From assembly GCA_009783205.1 (NCBI GenBank), contig WRHO01000002.1, forward strand, positions 1-64,000: DNA of 64,000 nucleotides, in the 5' to 3' direction. The translations under genes were made by a program, and so were the position numbers. Below the pieces are notes generated by a model that did not search any database, was not told the DNA's origin, and saw only the letters and a list, made by a program, of their open reading frames with translations. Source of the DNA: Oscillospiraceae bacterium. Lineage in GTDB: Bacteria; Bacillota; Clostridia; Oscillospirales; Ruminococcaceae. Shown piece by piece: positions 35,428 through 43,627 of this stretch; position 1 is the first letter of the stretch, and each line of letters opens with the position of its first letter.

Positions 35428-37551
35428 GACGAAAACACAAAAAACACCGAGAATATAACCCAAAATATTGAGGAAAAAACCGTTGAAACCCTTGAGAATA
35501 AAGACAATCATTATGAGGATTCAAATGTCGGCGAGATTCAAGAAATAAATAAGCCGGGTGATTTTTCGCGTGTTGAAGGCGATTACGGGGCGGGAAATAT
35601 CGAGATTCTTGAAGGACTCGAGGCGGTCAGAAAGCGTCCCGCAATGTATATAGGAACCACCGGGCCGAAAGGCTTACACCACCTTGTTAATGAAATTGTG
35701 GATAACGCTATTGACGAGGCACTCGCGGGATATTGTACCGAAATAAATGTTGCGATTTTACCGGGAAATGTTATCGAGATTTCAGATAACGGAAGGGGAA
35801 TACCCACCGGGATTCACCCGACCGAAGGAATCTCTGCGGCAACCGTTGTATATACAATACTTCACGCCGGCGGCAAATTCGGCGGCGGCGGGTATAAGGT
35901 TTCCGGCGGGTTGCACGGTGTCGGCGCGGCGGTGGTCAACGCTCTTTCCGAATGGGTTGAGCTCGAGGTGAGCGACGGCAAAAATGTTCATTATCAAAAG
36001 TTTATAAACGGCGGAAATTATGAAGAACCTATGAGGGTAATAGGCGATACAGACAAAACTGGAACAAAGGTTCGTTTTAAGGCGGATAAAGCCATATTCC
36101 ACAACGTAGAATATGATTATACGGTCATTCGTGAAAGAATGAGGGAACAGGCATTTTTAAACGGAGGCTTGATTCTCAATACTGCCGATTTACGCGACGG
36201 AAACAATAAAAAGGAACACACCTTTTCATATGACGGCGGTATTATAGATTATATCGAATGGCTGCAAAAAAAGCGCGGCGCGGATTTGTTACACTCCGAC
36301 GTTGTATATTTTAGCGGATTGATTGACGATATAACGGTGGAGGTTGCGTTTCAATACAATAATGATTTTAACTCGGAAACGATTCGTTCGTTCGCCAATA
36401 ATATTCACACTATTGAGGGCGGAACGCATGAAATTGCGTTCAGACGCGCCATAAGTAAAGTTGTCAACGATTTTGTAAAGAAACACCGCGAGGAAGAGTC
36501 TAAGAAGCCCGGTAAAAACAGAGCAAAGAAAAAAGCGGGCAACAACGGAGAAGAAACACAGACTCAAAATATTTCGGGAGAAGCAATCCGCGAGGCTATT
36601 AACGCGGTAATAAGCGTTAAGCTACCCGAGACCGAGTTTGAGGGACAGACAAAATCAAAGCTCGGCAACCCCGAGGTTGGGCCGGTCGTTTATAAAATTG
36701 TCACAGAAAAGCTGACCTATTATTTTGAAGAGAACCCCGAAACGGCTCAAATAATTGTAACAAAGTCGATTAATTCACAGGCGGCAAGAGACGCGGCGCG
36801 TAAAGCTATGGAGGCGAAGCGCAAATCTGTCACCGACGGGGTGGGCTTACCCGGTAAGCTGTCCGATTGTTACAGTAAGGATATAGCGAAGACGGAGGTT
36901 TATATTGTGGAGGGGGACTCGGCGGGCGGAAGCGCGAAACAGGGGCGCGACAGCGAGTTTCAAGCGATTTTACCGTTATGGGGAAAGATGTTGAATGTTG
37001 AAAAAGCTCGCGCAGACCGCGTTTTTTCGAATGAAAAGCTGATTCCCGTTGTTAAGGCTCTCGGCGCGGGAATAGGCGAGGAGTTTGATATAGAAAAGCT
37101 TCGTTACGGAAGAATTGTTATTATGGCGGACGCCGACGTTGACGGCTCGCATATAAGAACGCTTCTTCTTACCTTCTTTTTCCGTTTTATGCGACCGTTA
37201 GTTGAAAACGGAAAGGTTTATATAGCACAACCGCCTTTGTTTAAGGTGTATAAGGGTAAAAAGTTCAAATACGCTTTTGACGAGGAAGAGCGCGACGCTT
37301 ATATAAAAGAGTTCGCGGGAGAGAATAATTCTAAGGTAGATGTACAACGCTATAAGGGGTTAGGCGAGATGAACGCCGACCAGCTTTGGGAAACCACAAT
37401 GGACCCCGCGACCCGCACAATGAAAAGGGTGGAAATCGACGACGCGGCGAGCGCAGATGAGATTTTTTCGATTTTAATGGGCGATAAGGTTGAACCGAGA
37501 CGTAATTTCATCGAACAAAACGCCAAATCGGTTGTTAATCTCGATGTGTGA
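35425..37551 (+). CDS. gyrB: DNA gyrase subunit B
   Basis: ATPase subunit of gyrase. The core starts with EGLEAVRKRPAMYIG and the GHKL ATP site has DNAIDEAL and GRGIPTGIHP. The TOPRIM domain has EGDSAGGSAKQGRD and DADVDGSHI, and the end is KSVVNLDV. An acidic Glu/Asn-rich extension of about 60 residues precedes the usual start, and a short basic insert (KPGKNRAKKKAGNN) lies before ISVKLPETEFEGQTK. ATG 35425 is listed; ATG 35413 (MVIKM) is in frame but almost touches GGAAAGG. gyrA is not downstream but near dnaA. Confidence 0.95.
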   Translation: MDENTKNTENITQNIEEKTVETLENKDNHYEDSNVGEIQEINKPGDFSRVEGDYGAGNIEILEGLEAVRKRPAMYIGTTGPKGLHHLVNEIVDNAIDEALAGYCTEINVAILPGNVIEISDNGRGIPTGIHPTEGISAATVVYTILHAGGKFGGGGYKVSGGLHGVGAAVVNALSEWVELEVSDGKNVHYQKFINGGNYEEPMRVIGDTDKTGTKVRFKADKAIFHNVEYDYTVIRERMREQAFLNGGLILNTADLRDGNNKKEHTFSYDGGIIDYIEWLQKKRGADLLHSDVVYFSGLIDDITVEVAFQYNNDFNSETIRSFANNIHTIEGGTHEIAFRRAISKVVNDFVKKHREEESKKPGKNRAKKKAGNNGEETQTQNISGEAIREAINAVISVKLPETEFEGQTKSKLGNPEVGPVVYKIVTEKLTYYFEENPETAQIIVTKSINSQAARDAARKAMEAKRKSVTDGVGLPGKLSDCYSKDIAKTEVYIVEGDSAGGSAKQGRDSEFQAILPLWGKMLNVEKARADRVFSNEKLIPVVKALGAGIGEEFDIEKLRYGRIVIMADADVDGSHIRTLLLTFFFRFMRPLVENGKVYIAQPPLFKVYKGKKFKYAFDEEERDAYIKEFAGENNSKVDVQRYKGLGEMNADQLWETTMDPATRTMKRVEIDDAASADEIFSILMGDKVEPRRNFIEQNAKSVVNLDV

Positions 37552-37582
37552 CGGACAATTGACAATTGACAGTTGACAGTTG
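37551..37582 (+). repeat. Heptamer repeat (TTGACAG/A) after gyrB
   Basis: Four consecutive seven-base units, TTGACAA, TTGACAG and near matches, start at the gyrB stop codon. No TATAAT is found 17 bases downstream, so this copy does not obviously make a promoter. Confidence 0.85.
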
Positions 37583-37610
37583 TTTTGAGGGGAAAGGAAC
37601 GGTTAATATT

Positions 37611-37988
37611 ATGAATACTCCCGAACGTAACAACAAAAATATTGATAAAATGCACAATTTGGGAAAGGTGTACAGCGAGAGCGACGAGGACAAGGGGCGC
37701 GAGAACGATTCCGCTCTCGAAAACGCAACCCGCGAATATCCCTTACCGACCGCGCGCAAATTCGCGTGGGTTATATGCGGCGGGTTCTGGTTGTTTTGTT
37801 TGAGCGGGCTGTTGTTTCGGGCGGACTTAAGCGCGCTTTTCCCGTTCCTTTTGTTATCTTTGGCGGCGGCGGTGTCGCTCCAAATCCCCGTTTTTTATGT
37901 TAAAGGGAAAATATTCGATATTGTTGTTGCGGTTATTTTTTCTTTAGGCTGCGGCGTATTTGCCGCGAGTATGCTCTTTGGGAGATAA
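37611..37988 (+). CDS. Small membrane protein, function unknown
   Basis: About 125 residues from ATG 37611, which follows GGGGAAAGGA; the longer ORF-track start falls inside the heptamer repeat. A charged N-terminal half (ESDEDKGREN) is followed by three hydrophobic segments (FAWVICGGFWLFCLSGLLF, LFPFLLLSLAAAVSLQIPV, IVVAVIFSLGCGVFAASML). No family is recognised. Its stop overlaps the ATG of the next gene (TAATG), so the two are translationally coupled. Confidence 0.72.
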   Translation: MNTPERNNKNIDKMHNLGKVYSESDEDKGRENDSALENATREYPLPTARKFAWVICGGFWLFCLSGLLFRADLSALFPFLLLSLAAAVSLQIPVFYVKGKIFDIVVAVIFSLGCGVFAASMLFGR

Positions 37989-38584
37989 TGCAGATAATAG
38001 AGCTTAATGGAGTTTTAATGAAGATAGATTATGATGTTTCCGTTTCGGAAACGGAGGTTGCGTTTATTCTTTTTTGGAAGAAGTATCGCATGAAAAGCGC
38101 GATACTTTATTCAATCGTATTTGCAATAGCGACGTTTTTGTCAATTAATATGATGATAAACGGCGATATGGTTATGGTCGGCGGGATAAGCGCGGGGTTG
38201 GCTATGGGATTATTAGTCAATCTTTGGCTCAAGCCGCAAAGAATAAAAAAACGACTCGCTATGGCTCTCGAAACAATGGGCGACGAAAAATATTCCGCCG
38301 CTTTTAACAATGACGCTATTGAGATTCAAACCATAACCGAGACCCCCGACATTGAAAAGAATGAGAGTGGGAGTGATAACGAGAACAATGCCGAGGTCGA
38401 ACAAGGTCAAAAGCCCGACAAATCGGTATACTGTATATCACAGGAAGAGCTTTGTTCAAAAGAAACGGCGGAGATGTTTATATTGTATATAAACAAACTC
38501 TTGTTTCACGTTTTTCCGAAACGATGTATGACGGAAAAGGATATAGAAGAGCTTCGTACTTATTTTAAGGAAAAGAAAATTTGA
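37988..38584 (+). CDS. YcxB-like membrane protein
   Basis: 198 residues with two adjacent membrane segments (ILYSIVFAIATFLSINMMI and MVMVGGISAGLAMGLLVNLW) and a soluble C-terminal half. The layout, short N-terminal strand, two helices, then a beta-rich domain ending near residue 185, recalls the YcxB family, whose function is unknown. An Asn/Glu-rich insert (EKNESGSDNENNAEVEQGQ) interrupts the domain. ATG 37988 overlaps the previous stop; ATG 38021 is an alternative start. Confidence 0.6.
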   Translation: MQIIELNGVLMKIDYDVSVSETEVAFILFWKKYRMKSAILYSIVFAIATFLSINMMINGDMVMVGGISAGLAMGLLVNLWLKPQRIKKRLAMALETMGDEKYSAAFNNDAIEIQTITETPDIEKNESGSDNENNAEVEQGQKPDKSVYCISQEELCSKETAEMFILYINKLLFHVFPKRCMTEKDIEELRTYFKEKKI

Positions 38585-38629
38585 AAGCTAATAAAGGTTC
38601 CTAAGGCTTTTAATGAAAGGATAATAATA

Positions 38630-39919
38630 ATGCTCGACATTAAATATCTTCGCGAGAACCCCGACGCGGTAAAAGCAAATATAAAAAAGAAGCATCAAGA
38701 TGAAAAGCTGTGCTTAGTTGATGAGGTGATTAGGCTCGACAAGGAATATCGCGACGGGCTTTCAAAGCTCGAGGGCTGTCGCTCGGACATGAACAGAATT
38801 TCCAAAGAAATCGGCGGGTTTATGGCACAGGGGAAGAAAGAGGATGCCGAAAACGCAAAAGCGTCGGTTGCGAGTATAAAGAAACAAATTCCCGAATTTG
38901 AAAAAACGGTCAACGAAAAAAACGAACAGATTCGCGAAATAATGCTCAAAATCCCACAAATTATTGCCGATGATGTTCCTTTGGGGAAGGACGATTCCGA
39001 CAATGTTGAGGTTGCCCGTTACGGCGATATAAAAGACAAGGGCTTTGAAATACCCTATCATGTAGAGATAATGGAAAAGCTCAACGGGATAGATTTAGAA
39101 AGTGCGCGAAAGACTTCGGGCGCGGGGTTTTACTATCTTAAGGGCGATATAGCGCGGCTTCATTCGGCGATTCTGTCATATGCCCGCGATTTTATGATTG
39201 ATAAGGGGTTTGTTTTTTATATTCCTCCGTTCATGATTCGGGGCGAGGTTGTGACGGGGGTCATGAGCTTTGCCGAAATGGAGAATATGATGTACAAAAT
39301 AGAGGGGGAAGACCTTTATTTAATTGGAACGTCCGAACACTCTATGATAGGTAAATTCATAAACGAGCTTTTGGACGAGAGCCAACTGCCACAGGCGTTG
39401 ACGAGTTATTCCCCGTGTTTTAGGAAAGAGGTAGGGGCGCACGGAATAGAAGAGCGCGGCGTCTATCGAATACATCAGTTTGAGAAACAAGAGATGGTGG
39501 TAATCTGTCACCCGGAAGAGTCGAACGAATGGTTTACAAAAATGTGGCAATATACCGTCGATTTTTTCCGAACGCTCGACATACCCGTAAGAACGCTCGA
39601 ATGTTGCAGCGGGGATTTAGCCGATTTAAAGGTAAAAAGTATTGACGTTGAGGCTTGGTCACCGCGACAAAAGAAATACTTTGAGGTCGGGAGCTGTTCC
39701 AATTTGGGCGACGCACAATCGAGGCGGCTCGGAATACGCGTCCGCGGAAACGCGGAAAACGGCGGTCAAAAATACAATCCCCACACGTTGAATAACACCG
39801 TGGCGGCACCGCCGAGAATGTTAATCGCGTTTTTAGAAAATAACCTTAACGAGGACGGAACGGTGAATATCCCCGAAGCGTTACGGGTTTATATGGGAGG
39901 GAAATCTTGCTTAGAATAA
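38630..39919 (+). CDS. serS: Seryl-tRNA synthetase
   Basis: Class II synthetase, 429 residues. The N-terminal long antiparallel coiled coil (residues ~30-100, Lys/Glu-rich) binds the tRNA variable arm. Motif 2 and 3 regions are seen in SYSPCFRKEVGAHGIEERGV and HTLNNTVAAPPRMLIAFLEN. It starts MLDIKYLRENPDAVKANI, as in most SerRS. A Gly/Asn-rich stretch (RGNAENGGQKYN) replaces the usual RxxxG loop region. The ABC ATPase gene overlaps its 3' end by 13 bases. No T-box leader is seen in the short upstream gap. Confidence 0.95.
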   Translation: MLDIKYLRENPDAVKANIKKKHQDEKLCLVDEVIRLDKEYRDGLSKLEGCRSDMNRISKEIGGFMAQGKKEDAENAKASVASIKKQIPEFEKTVNEKNEQIREIMLKIPQIIADDVPLGKDDSDNVEVARYGDIKDKGFEIPYHVEIMEKLNGIDLESARKTSGAGFYYLKGDIARLHSAILSYARDFMIDKGFVFYIPPFMIRGEVVTGVMSFAEMENMMYKIEGEDLYLIGTSEHSMIGKFINELLDESQLPQALTSYSPCFRKEVGAHGIEERGVYRIHQFEKQEMVVICHPEESNEWFTKMWQYTVDFFRTLDIPVRTLECCSGDLADLKVKSIDVEAWSPRQKKYFEVGSCSNLGDAQSRRLGIRVRGNAENGGQKYNPHTLNNTVAAPPRMLIAFLENNLNEDGTVNIPEALRVYMGGKSCLE

Positions 39920-40836
39920 CCGATTTACGAAAAAAGTACAAAAATTATGAGGTTTTAAAAGGTTTAAACATGAATCTCGAAAAGGGGAGCGTTTACGGCT
40001 TCCTCGGCAAAAACGGCTGTGGCAAAACCACGACAATGAATATTATCTGTAACATTGTTCCTAAGGACGGCGGGACAATCGGGTTCGAAGCCGGCTCGGG
40101 GCAAAGACCGAAAATAGGATATCTGACCGAATCCCCCGCATTATACGGGTTTATGAACGGTTACGAGTATTTGCGATATATTGCCGCCTGTGCCGATTAT
40201 GAGCTCGATGTTGAAAAGCGCATTGAGGAAGTGCTTGAGGTTACCGGAATGACCGAGGGGGCGAGGCGCAGAATAAAAGGCTATTCGAGAGGAATGAATC
40301 AGCGGTTGGGAATTGCCGCCGCGCTTTTTGACCACCCGGAGCTTTTGATATTAGACGAACCCACCTCCGCGCTTGACCCGGAGGGAAGGGCAGAGGTTAT
40401 GAACATAATCCTCAATTTGAAAAGCTCGGGCGTTACGATTATTCTGTGTACGCATATAATCACCGATGTCGAGCGGGTAGCCGATAAAATCGGTATAATG
40501 AAAAACGGAATAATCGCGGAAGAGGGGTCGATTGATTCGATTATGACAAAGTATCGTAATCAATCTAAAGACATAACGGTACGGCTCGCCGACCCGCACC
40601 CCGATACCGCCGCGCCCATGAGAATGTTACCGTCGGTCAATTCGAGTAATTATAACGGAATGAACGGCGTAGTCACCTTAGGCTCCGACAATATTGATTC
40701 GTTATACAATGAACTGATAACCCTCATATATGAAAATAAAATCAAAATTTCCGAATTAATTGCACAAAAAACGACCCTCGAAGATGTGTATTTTGCAATA
40801 ACGGGATTAAGCGGAAGGGACGGGGTGCGAGCATGA
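39907..40836 (+). CDS. ABC transporter ATP-binding protein
   Basis: 309 residues. Walker A is GKNGCGKTTTMNII (residues ~34-47), the signature SRGMNQRLGIAAALFDHPELL, and Walker B LLILDEPTSALDP. The C-terminal extension is typical of ABC-2 exporter ATPases (drug or antimicrobial peptide efflux, or gliding types). It starts with TTG 39907 behind GGGAGGG inside serS and overlaps the permease gene by four bases. Substrate unknown. Confidence 0.88.
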   Translation: MLRITDLRKKYKNYEVLKGLNMNLEKGSVYGFLGKNGCGKTTTMNIICNIVPKDGGTIGFEAGSGQRPKIGYLTESPALYGFMNGYEYLRYIAACADYELDVEKRIEEVLEVTGMTEGARRRIKGYSRGMNQRLGIAAALFDHPELLILDEPTSALDPEGRAEVMNIILNLKSSGVTIILCTHIITDVERVADKIGIMKNGIIAEEGSIDSIMTKYRNQSKDITVRLADPHPDTAAPMRMLPSVNSSNYNGMNGVVTLGSDNIDSLYNELITLIYENKIKISELIAQKTTLEDVYFAITGLSGRDGVRA

Positions 40837-41732
40837 ATCAAATAAAAGCGGGTTTAAAAAAGGAAAGCTTTTTCTTTTTAAGAAGCTTTAGACTTATAGG
40901 AATGATTGTCGTTTTCTTGGGCTGTTCGCTTTTTATTCCGTTAATGTTCGGGGCTATGAATCTGATGGGTGACGCTTTTGATACAATTCCCGAGGCACAA
41001 GAAAGCATACAGGAGATATACGGCGAGAATTTTGACGTCGGAAACCTTTTCGGTATGTTTGAGGGAGACGGCGGGCTGATGATGGCGTATACCGGAACAT
41101 TAGAAATGTTCGGTACGGCATCGTTGGGTTCAATACCGTTGGCGGCGACAATTGTGTTAATTCTTCTTACGGGAACCGCGGGACAAGAGCAAAAGAAACG
41201 CTCGATTATTCTCCCGCAGACGGCGGGATTAAAGGTTACGGGGTATGTTTTACCTAAGTTTATAATGTATCCGCCTATGATGTTTGCCGCGACCTTAGTA
41301 TCAATTTTTTTGGTCAACGCGGTCAGTCACGGGATTTTCGGTGTTTCGTATTCCTTTGAGGTGGTGTTGCTCACCGGCTTACTCGCCGCAACCTCAATGG
41401 CGTTCATTATATGCTTATACCTTTTTTTAGGGTTAAGCCTTGCACAGCCGGGCTTGTCCGTTATATATGTATTAGCGGGACAGACGATTTTCACTTCTAT
41501 GATAACGCTCGTATTTGAAATAGACAGATATACCCCGTGGAGCTTGGTCGGAATGTCTTATAGAATAGTCAACAACTACTCGGCGGGTATAAATATCTAT
41601 GAAGGGATAGAGCTTTCGAGCATATTGACGACAATAGGAATAACGCTTATACTGTGTGTTTTATTTATGATGTTCACGCTTTTTGCGTTGACGGCGAAGC
41701 GCATGGATAATACCGCCGACGAAATATATTAA
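40833..41732 (+). CDS. ABC-2 type transporter permease
   Basis: 299 residues with about six membrane segments, the usual ABC-2 permease layout: first helix RLIGMIVVFLGCSLFIPLMF, then a long extracytoplasmic acidic loop (DTIPEAQESIQEIYGENFD), then five more. The four-base overlap (ATGA) with the ATPase gene shows they form one transporter. Substrate cannot be inferred. Confidence 0.85.
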   Translation: MNQIKAGLKKESFFFLRSFRLIGMIVVFLGCSLFIPLMFGAMNLMGDAFDTIPEAQESIQEIYGENFDVGNLFGMFEGDGGLMMAYTGTLEMFGTASLGSIPLAATIVLILLTGTAGQEQKKRSIILPQTAGLKVTGYVLPKFIMYPPMMFAATLVSIFLVNAVSHGIFGVSYSFEVVLLTGLLAATSMAFIICLYLFLGLSLAQPGLSVIYVLAGQTIFTSMITLVFEIDRYTPWSLVGMSYRIVNNYSAGINIYEGIELSSILTTIGITLILCVLFMMFTLFALTAKRMDNTADEIY

Positions 41733-41735
41733 AAT

Positions 41736-41783
41736 GTTGAAAGAGAGCTTACGGGCGAATTTATTTCGCCCGAGAGCTTGACC
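41736..41783 (+). repeat. Covarying hairpin repeat, copy 1
   Basis: Starts GTTGAAAGAGAGCTTACG, then the perfect stem GGGCGAA-ATTTA-TTTCGCCC, then GAGAGCTTGAC. It fills the gap between the ABC permease and the next small gene. The copy at 26434-26480 (minus) keeps the flanks while the stem changes on both strands. Confidence 0.72.
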
Positions 41784-41793
41784 GGTTTCGTGT

Positions 41794-42069
41794 ATGTTTG
41801 AATTTTTGTTAAAATTTATGATTTCGGCGGTTGTGTTTTTGTTGTTCTATATAGCTGTATTAGCTTCAATAGCGTTGATTTCGTCGGGGCTTTTGGCGAT
41901 TCCCGTCGCAATTGCGGTGATAACCGGGTTATTCACCAACGTCGCGTCGGATTTGTCGCCGTTATCAATGTTGTTGACGGGGATTTCTTGTATATCGGCG
42001 GGGTTGGCTATGGCGTTGGGTATAATCATTCTCTTCCCGAAACAGCCGAAAATTTGGTTAAAAAGATAA
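41794..42069 (+). CDS. Small two- or three-helix membrane protein
   Basis: 91 residues, almost entirely hydrophobic (MISAVVFLLFYIAVLASIAL, LLAIPVAIAVITGLF, LTGISCISAGLAMALGIIIL). It resembles the C-terminal membrane part of DUF1700-type proteins, which often sit beside DUF4097-type genes such as the next one, but the cytoplasmic N-terminal domain and a PadR regulator are missing. Weak ribosome site. It lies directly after the covarying hairpin repeat. Confidence 0.6.
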   Translation: MFEFLLKFMISAVVFLLFYIAVLASIALISSGLLAIPVAIAVITGLFTNVASDLSPLSMLLTGISCISAGLAMALGIIILFPKQPKIWLKR

Positions 42070-42082
42070 GTGGAAGTGCTGT

Positions 42083-42601
42083 ATGAATATACGAAGCTTT
42101 ATCAGAAAGAGCATTGATAATCAGAAAAAACTTCTTTTTATATTAATCGGCGTATCGTTAATATCGGGGGTTTTGGCGTTAGCGGTACAATTATTATTTG
42201 GCGAATCGAGCGTATATCGCGGCGAAATATATATTGAGCTGAACCCCGACATACGACCTATAGTAAACATTAATACGGCGGGAATACCCGTTGAGGTTTT
42301 GACGTGGGACGGCGACAGTATAAAAGCGGTTTGTGTATCCGAGCTTCCGCTGATTATTGAAGAGTCTGAAGAATTTGGGCGAGAGGTGACAATTAATCAA
42401 GATGACGGGTTTGCCGTTTCGATATTTACGCCCGATTTATTTCGGTACAGGCTTACGGTCTTTTTGCCGCGCATAACCGATTACAAGGAAATAAACGTCA
42501 GCACAAATTCGGGAGATATAGATGTTATTCTCCCCGAGCATATGTTGGTCGCGCTTAGCGTAGATACTGTAAGGGGGCTGTCGCGTATAACCCCCGGATA
42601 G
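42083..42601 (+). CDS. Membrane-anchored DUF4097-like beta protein
   Basis: 172 residues. One membrane segment (LLFILIGVSLISGVLALAVQL, residues ~18-38) is followed by an extracytoplasmic beta-strand region. Its end, INVSTNSGDIDVILPEHM, resembles the ladder repeats of DUF4097 adhesin-like proteins, but it is short. It stands 13 bases after the small membrane gene and may be cotranscribed with the ABC transporter. The family is a best guess. Confidence 0.55.
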   Translation: MNIRSFIRKSIDNQKKLLFILIGVSLISGVLALAVQLLFGESSVYRGEIYIELNPDIRPIVNINTAGIPVEVLTWDGDSIKAVCVSELPLIIEESEEFGREVTINQDDGFAVSIFTPDLFRYRLTVFLPRITDYKEINVSTNSGDIDVILPEHMLVALSVDTVRGLSRITPG

Positions 42602-42632
42602 AGGCAACATCTGAAGAAAAAGGAGAAGTATA

Positions 42633-43619
42633 ATGCTTTCAATAGTAATACCCGCCTATAACGAGGGCGAAACGATAAACATAGCCGCAGATACAATTTC
42701 GGAAATTCTCGAAAAAGCAAATGTCGATTATGAAATTATATTTGCAGACGACGGCTCGAGAGACAACACCTGGGACAATATATGTAAGAGGGCGGCGCGG
42801 GAAAATTCGAGAATACGCGGGGTGCGCTTTTCCCGCAACTTCGGGAAAGAGGCGGCAATATTTGCCGGACTCGAAGCGGCGGCAAAGGGGGGCGACGAGA
42901 GCGGGGAAAACGGTTGCGACTGTGCGGTGGTCATAGATTGTGATTTACAACACCCGCCCGAGCTTATATTAAAAATGTACGAGCTTTGGAAAAAAGGGTA
43001 TGAGGTTGTTGAGGCGCGTAAATCGAGCAGAGGGCGAGAAAGCCCGCTGTATAAGCTTTTTGCAAAGACGTTTTACCGGCTTATGAAATCGTCGTCGGGG
43101 ATTAATCTCGACGGTGCGAGCGATTATAAGCTTCTCGACAGGAAGGTGATTGATTCTTTAAACGAATTGCCCGAAAGACTTACTTTTTTCCGCGCATTAT
43201 CGGCTTGGGTGGGGTACAAAACGGCGGTGGTGGAATTTGAGGTTCAACCGCGGGTTCACGGAACGACAAAGTGGAGCTTTTCGAAGCTTTTCAAATTCGC
43301 CGTCTCGAACATAACCGGGTTTACTAATTTCCCGATGCATATGATGACCGCTATGGGAATTATCTTTATGATTTTTGCGGTTGTTCTCGGAATACAAACC
43401 CTCGTGAATTTTTTCTCGGGTTACTCGGTGGCGGGGTTTTCGACGGTTATACTTTTATTGTTGATTATCGGCTCGCTTTTGATGTTGGGTCTCGGAATAA
43501 TCGGTTATTATCTAAGTAAAATTTATGAGGAAATTAAGTTCCGACCGCGTTATATTGTAAACGAAAGCACTAATAAGGCAACAAAAGCAAAGAAAACAAA
43601 GAGCACAAAAGGAGAATAA
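42633..43619 (+). CDS. Family 2 glycosyltransferase (polyprenyl-phosphate sugar transferase type)
   Basis: 328 residues. The GT-A domain opens with LSIVIPAYNEGETI and carries DDGSRDNTW and CDLQHPPELI (DxD-like site). Two C-terminal membrane helices (~240-265 and ~275-305) place it with GtrB/DPM1-like enzymes that load a sugar on undecaprenyl phosphate at the inner membrane face. The YfhO-type gene nine bases downstream is a plausible GT-C-like partner using the lipid-linked sugar outside. The RBS is AAAGGAG. Sugar unknown. Confidence 0.88.
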   Translation: MLSIVIPAYNEGETINIAADTISEILEKANVDYEIIFADDGSRDNTWDNICKRAARENSRIRGVRFSRNFGKEAAIFAGLEAAAKGGDESGENGCDCAVVIDCDLQHPPELILKMYELWKKGYEVVEARKSSRGRESPLYKLFAKTFYRLMKSSSGINLDGASDYKLLDRKVIDSLNELPERLTFFRALSAWVGYKTAVVEFEVQPRVHGTTKWSFSKLFKFAVSNITGFTNFPMHMMTAMGIIFMIFAVVLGIQTLVNFFSGYSVAGFSTVILLLLIIGSLLMLGLGIIGYYLSKIYEEIKFRPRYIVNESTNKATKAKKTKSTKGE

Positions 43620-43627
43620 TATTAAAA

